From an uncultured Collinsella sp. (GTDB taxonomy: Bacteria > Actinomycetota > Coriobacteriia > Coriobacteriales > Coriobacteriaceae), in the NCBI GenBank assembly GCA_900552185.1, contig URYT01000081.1, positions 1-8,076 of the forward strand: 8,076 bases of DNA, in the 5' to 3' direction. The position numbers and the translations under genes are program-made. The notes under the pieces were generated by a model that saw nothing but the letters and a program-made list of their open reading frames with translations, was not told the origin of the DNA and made no database searches. This document shows, piece by piece, positions 5,070 to 8,076 of this stretch (its first letter is position 1; each line of letters begins with the position of its first letter).

Positions 5070-5633
5070 ATGGTTCCTACGCAACATTCCGCGTTGAGGG
5101 GCGCTTTTGAGTGGATCGCGGTCATCGCGATCGCGCTCGTGGCCACCTTCCTGATCCGCACCTTTGTGGTCGAGCCCTTTGTGGTGCCCACCGGCTCTAT
5201 GGAGGACACGATCGAGATTGGCGACCAGATCCTGGCACAAAAGGTGAGCCTCGAGCTCGGTCAGCCCGTCAAGCAGGGCGATATCGTGGTGTTTCACAAC
5301 CCCGATGGCACCTCCGAGCATGATGTTCTTGTCAAGCGTGTTATTGCCACGGCCGGCCAGACGGTCGACCTGCAGGATGGCAAGGTGGTCGTTGACGGCC
5401 AAGCGCTCGACGAGGACTATACGACGGGCATGAGCTGGCCACTTTCGGTCCAAGCGCCCGGCGCTCAGGTAAGCTATCCCTACACCGTTCCCGACGGGTG
5501 CGTGTGGGTGATGGGCGACAACCGCGAAAACTCTGCCGACTCACGCTACTTTGGTCCCGTCGATCGCTCTGATTTGATCGCTGTGGCGCTTGTGCGCTAC
5601 TGGCCGCTCAACCGCATCGGCGCTATCGACTAA
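5070..5633 (+). CDS. lepB: Type I signal peptidase
   Basis: This membrane-anchored Ser/Lys protease removes signal peptides from exported proteins on the outer face of the membrane. It has a short cytoplasmic lead, one transmembrane helix (about residues 14-32, WIAVIAIALVATFLI), then box B with catalytic Ser43 (VPTGSMEDTI), box D with general-base Lys89 (LVKRVIATAG), and box E GDNRENSADSRYFG (149-162). At 187 residues it is the compact Gram-positive type without the large E. coli insertion. ATG 5070 is preferred because GAGGAG (5059-5064) stands 5 nt before it. A GTG at 5064 would overlap the trmD stop by 4 nt (GTGA) and add two residues, but would lie on the ribosome-binding site itself. It sits directly after trmD, where rplS is normally found, with lepB commonly next to rplS in actinobacteria. 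Confidence 0.95.
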   Translation: MVPTQHSALRGAFEWIAVIAIALVATFLIRTFVVEPFVVPTGSMEDTIEIGDQILAQKVSLELGQPVKQGDIVVFHNPDGTSEHDVLVKRVIATAGQTVDLQDGKVVVDGQALDEDYTTGMSWPLSVQAPGAQVSYPYTVPDGCVWVMGDNRENSADSRYFGPVDRSDLIAVALVRYWPLNRIGAID

Positions 5634-5640
5634 AAACCGC

Positions 5641-5646
5641 TATAGT
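5641..5646 (+). promoter_or_regulatory. Possible -10 box upstream of glyQ
   Basis: The 59-nt lepB-glyQ gap is the longest spacing in this + strand block. It contains TATAGT (five of six matches to a -10), but no credible -35 lies 16-18 nt upstream within the end of lepB. It may be a weak internal promoter for glyQS. There is no terminator hairpin in the gap, so readthrough from the rpsP operon is also possible. The leader is far too short for a glycine T-box riboswitch. Confidence 0.25.
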
Positions 5647-5692
5647 ACAGTACCTAACCGTGTAATCGTTTCGACGAGGGGATATTAGAGGC

Positions 5693-6604
5693 ATGAACGC
5701 TTCATCGCTTTCCTTCCAAGACATCATCTTGCGTCTCCAGCAGTACTGGGGCGAGCAGGGCTGCGTCATTATGCAGCCCTATGACTCCGAGGTCGGTGCC
5801 GGTACCTTCCATACCGCGACCACGCTGCGCTCGCTCGGTCCCGCCGAGTGGCGCACCTGCTATGCGCAGCCTTGCCGCCGTCCCGCCGACGGCCGCTACG
5901 GCGAGAACCCCAACCGCATGCAGCACTACTATCAGTTCCAGGTGCTCATCAAGCCCTCTCCGGTCAACGCCCAGGAGCTTTACCTGGGGTCTCTTGCCGC
6001 TATCGGTCTGGACCCCAACGACCATGACGTCCGCTTTGTCGAGGACGACTGGGAGAGCCCGACGCTCGGCGCCTGGGGCCTTGGCTGGGAGGTCTGGCTC
6101 AATGGCATGGAGGTCACGCAGTTTACGTACTTCCAGCAGGTGGGCGGTATCGAGGTCGACCCCGTGCCCGTCGAGATCACCTATGGCCTGGAGCGCATCG
6201 CCATGTATGCGCAGGGCGTCAATTCCGTCTACGACTTGGTGTGGAGCTACCTGCCCGACGGCACGCCCATGACCTATGGCGACGTGTTCCTCGAGAACGA
6301 GCGCGAGTTCAGCGCCTACAACTTTGAGGTCGCCAACGTCGAGATGATGCGTCAGAAGTTTGACGACTACGAGGCCGAGTGCCACTCCTGTCTGGAGCGC
6401 AAGCTGCCGCTGCCGGCGTACGACTGCGTCATGAAGTGCAGCCACGCCTTCAACCTGCTCGATGCCCGTGGCGCGCTGTCCGCGGTCGAGCGTGCCAACT
6501 ACATCCTGCGCGTCCGCGCCGTCGCCAAGGCGTGCTGCGAGGCCTACATGGCCGAGGTCGCCGGAGTCAACGAGAATGCCGACCAGGAAGGCGAGGTGGC
6601 GTAA
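5693..6604 (+). CDS. glyQ: Glycyl-tRNA synthetase alpha subunit
   Basis: This is the catalytic-core subunit of the alpha2beta2 bacterial glycyl-tRNA synthetase, which charges tRNA-Gly. The 303 residues have the normal length and the class II motifs. LRLQQYWGEQGCVIMQPYD starts the fold. Motif 2 is RTCYAQPCRRPADGRYGENP with the following NRMQHYYQFQV (54-84). TLGAWGLGWEVWLNGMEVTQ lies in the middle, and motif 3 is EITYGLERIAMY (161-172). The C-terminal helical part keeps LPLPAYDCVMKCSHAFNLLDAR. It is rich in Cys (residues 230, 233, 245, 249, 281, 282), which is unusual compared with the family members I recall. The ATG start has GAGGGG (5676-5681) 11 nt upstream; the nearer AGAGG (5687-5691) is too close. 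glyS follows after 3 nt in the same reading frame. Confidence 0.97.
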   Translation: MNASSLSFQDIILRLQQYWGEQGCVIMQPYDSEVGAGTFHTATTLRSLGPAEWRTCYAQPCRRPADGRYGENPNRMQHYYQFQVLIKPSPVNAQELYLGSLAAIGLDPNDHDVRFVEDDWESPTLGAWGLGWEVWLNGMEVTQFTYFQQVGGIEVDPVPVEITYGLERIAMYAQGVNSVYDLVWSYLPDGTPMTYGDVFLENEREFSAYNFEVANVEMMRQKFDDYEAECHSCLERKLPLPAYDCVMKCSHAFNLLDARGALSAVERANYILRVRAVAKACCEAYMAEVAGVNENADQEGEVA

Positions 6605-6607
6605 GCC

Positions 6608-8076
6608 ATGGCAGACGCTAAGGATTTCCTGTTTGAGATCGGTACGGAAGAAATGCCCTCCGCACCGCTGAACAATGCCGTCAAGCAGCTTGGCACCATG
6701 ATCGCCAAGGGTCTCGACGAGGCCGGTCTGGCCCACGGCGAGGTCCGCGTGATCTCGAGCCCGCGCCGCCTGGCTGCGCTCGTTGCCGACGTCGCCACCG
6801 CGACCGACGAGGTTCACGAGGTCAAGCGCGGCCCCGCGGCAAACATTGCCTTTGATGCCGACGGTAACGCCACCAAGGCCGCCCAGGGCTTTGCCCGCAA
6901 GTGCGGTGTGGCTGCCGAGGACCTGGTCCGTCGCGAGGACACCGACGGCCGCGAGTACGTGTTCGCCGAGAAGAACATTCCCTCCGCTCCGGCTACGCCG
7001 ATCCTGACGTCTCTGTGCGAGAAGACTATCGCCGGCCTGCAGTGGCCCAACTACCGCAGCCAGCGCTGGGGCCACGAGCACGCTACGTTTGTTCGTCCGG
7101 TCCGTTGGATCTGCTGCCTTTTGGGTGAGGACGTCGTGCCCGTGTCGTTTGCCGATGTGACGAGTGGCAATACCACGCGTGGTCATCGCGTGCTTGGCCC
7201 CGGTGACCACGTTGTCGCCAGCCCCGCCGTCTACGAGCAGGTGCTCGAGGATGCCGGCGTGCTTTCTGCCGAGCGCCGTCGCGAGGCCATCCTCGCCGGT
7301 ATCGCCGAGGTCGAGGCTGCCCGTCCCGGCTGCCATGTCGATACGCCCAAGAAGGTCTTTGAGGAGGTCATCAACCTCTGCGAGTGGCCGACGGTGCTCG
7401 TCGGTACCTTCGACGAGGAGTTTCTCAAGGTCCCGCACGAGATCATCTGCGAGTCCATGCTCACCAACCAGCGCTACTTCCCGATCTATGACGGCGAAGG
7501 CAAGCTCACGCGTGAGTTCGTGGTCGTTTCCAACAGCAAGCCCGAGAACGCCGAGCGAGTGATCGACGGTAACGAGCGCGTCGTGCGCGCCCGTCTGGAC
7601 GACGCTAAGTTCTTCTACGAGGAGGATCTGAAGATCTCCCTCGACGAGTTCCGTGAGCGTCTGGCCAAGGTGGCCTTCCAGGAGAAGCTCGGTAGCGTGC
7701 TCGCCAAGTCCGAGCGCATCGAGCAGCTCGCGCTCGCCATCGCCCGCGAGGCACACCTGGGTGCTCATCTGGCAGCCGACGCCGGCCGTGCCGCGCACCT
7801 GTGCAAGGCCGACCTGGTGTCCAACGCCGTCGTCGAGTTCACGAGCCAGCAGGGCGTGATGGGCGGTTATTACGCGACCGCGATGGGGGAGAACGACGAG
7901 GTCGCCCACGCCATTCGCGATCACTATCGTCCCCGCTTTGCCGGTGACGAGCTGCCCGAGGGCACCGCTGGCTGCATCGTGGCCTGTGCCGACAAGCTCG
8001 ATACCATTGCCGGTATCTTTGCCATCGGCGAGCCCCCGACCGGCTCCTCCGACCCCTATGCGCTGCGTCGTGCCGC
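6608..8076 (+). CDS. glyS: Glycyl-tRNA synthetase beta subunit, 3'-truncated by the window edge
   Basis: This subunit binds tRNA-Gly and is needed with GlyQ for aminoacylation. The frame is open from ATG 6608 to the last base, giving 489 complete codons of a usual ~690. The C-terminal anticodon-binding part is therefore missing because of the window edge and not because the gene is broken. Family marks are FLFEIGTEEMP (7-17), SSPRRLAAL, the FVRPVRWICCLLG segment, NERVVRARLDDAKFFYEEDL (from about residue 322), HLCKADLVSNAVVEF with QGVMGGYYA (about 398-425), and ADKLDTIAGIFAIG...DPYALRR at the end (about 461-487). The start follows the glyQ TAA after one codon (GCC). A GAGG at 6593-6596 inside glyQ, 11 nt upstream, is the best ribosome-binding site, so coupling to glyQ is likely. 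The equal subunit ratio of the enzyme fits this arrangement. Confidence 0.97.
   Translation, partial: MADAKDFLFEIGTEEMPSAPLNNAVKQLGTMIAKGLDEAGLAHGEVRVISSPRRLAALVADVATATDEVHEVKRGPAANIAFDADGNATKAAQGFARKCGVAAEDLVRREDTDGREYVFAEKNIPSAPATPILTSLCEKTIAGLQWPNYRSQRWGHEHATFVRPVRWICCLLGEDVVPVSFADVTSGNTTRGHRVLGPGDHVVASPAVYEQVLEDAGVLSAERRREAILAGIAEVEAARPGCHVDTPKKVFEEVINLCEWPTVLVGTFDEEFLKVPHEIICESMLTNQRYFPIYDGEGKLTREFVVVSNSKPENAERVIDGNERVVRARLDDAKFFYEEDLKISLDEFRERLAKVAFQEKLGSVLAKSERIEQLALAIAREAHLGAHLAADAGRAAHLCKADLVSNAVVEFTSQQGVMGGYYATAMGENDEVAHAIRDHYRPRFAGDELPEGTAGCIVACADKLDTIAGIFAIGEPPTGSSDPYALRRA

Noticed and set aside
5645..5653. GTAC-A-GTAC repeat before glyQ as an operator
   Set aside because: The two 4-bp arms, one base apart, are too short to distinguish from chance.
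5634..5692. Glycine T-box or riboswitch before glyQ
   Set aside because: The gap is only 59 nt, with no specifier stem, T-box bulge sequence or terminator hairpin.
5702..7924. A 740-codon open frame on the minus strand across glyQ and glyS
   Set aside because: It is exactly codon-aligned with glyQ and glyS, so its stops correspond only to sense TTA, CTA and TCA codons, which are rare at this GC content. It ends at the TCA codon of glyQ at 5702. The translation shows no known domain.

Overview
The window is a conserved housekeeping stretch of a high-GC bacterial chromosome. I see no mobile element, CRISPR array, tRNA or rRNA gene, or defence cassette. The gene content best fits a Coriobacteriia-type actinomycete such as a Collinsella relative. 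The base composition and the long bS16 tail look actinobacterial. A two-subunit glycyl-tRNA synthetase (glyQ/glyS) and a YqeK protein are more usual in Firmicutes, and Coriobacteriia carry such genes too. This assignment is inference, not a database match.

Region 1 (1-1675, + strand): the 3' part of nadD (NAD synthesis), yqeK (an HD-domain Ap4A hydrolase family protein) and rsfS (ribosomal silencing factor) lie close together as one transcription unit. A very strong intrinsic terminator (1633-1675) closes it.

Region 2 (1688-2941, - strand): dinB, the translesion DNA polymerase IV, converges on rsfS and diverges from the next operon. A good -10 box lies directly before its first ATG.

Region 3 (2942-5633, + strand): a 201-bp divergent intergenic region holds two candidate promoters and a leader with small inverted repeats. 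It is followed by rpsP - khpA - rimM - trmD - lepB, which are tightly packed (gaps of 3, 4 and 10 nt, then a 2-nt gap or a 4-nt overlap). They link ribosomal protein bS16, a KH RNA-binding protein, 30S maturation, tRNA m1G37 methylation and protein export. rplS, which usually follows trmD, is absent here.

Region 4 (5634-8076, + strand): after a 59-nt gap with a possible weak promoter come glyQ and the 5' two-thirds of glyS, which runs off the window.

No new system is evident. The points most worth checking are: a perfect GC-rich hairpin whose tetraloop is the rimM TTG start codon plus one base; a TrmD with Glu at the position of the catalytic Asp and Ser at a conserved Gly of the SAM-binding knot; the missing rplS; and the dinB promoter geometry, which allows either a leaderless transcript or an internal SD-led start.
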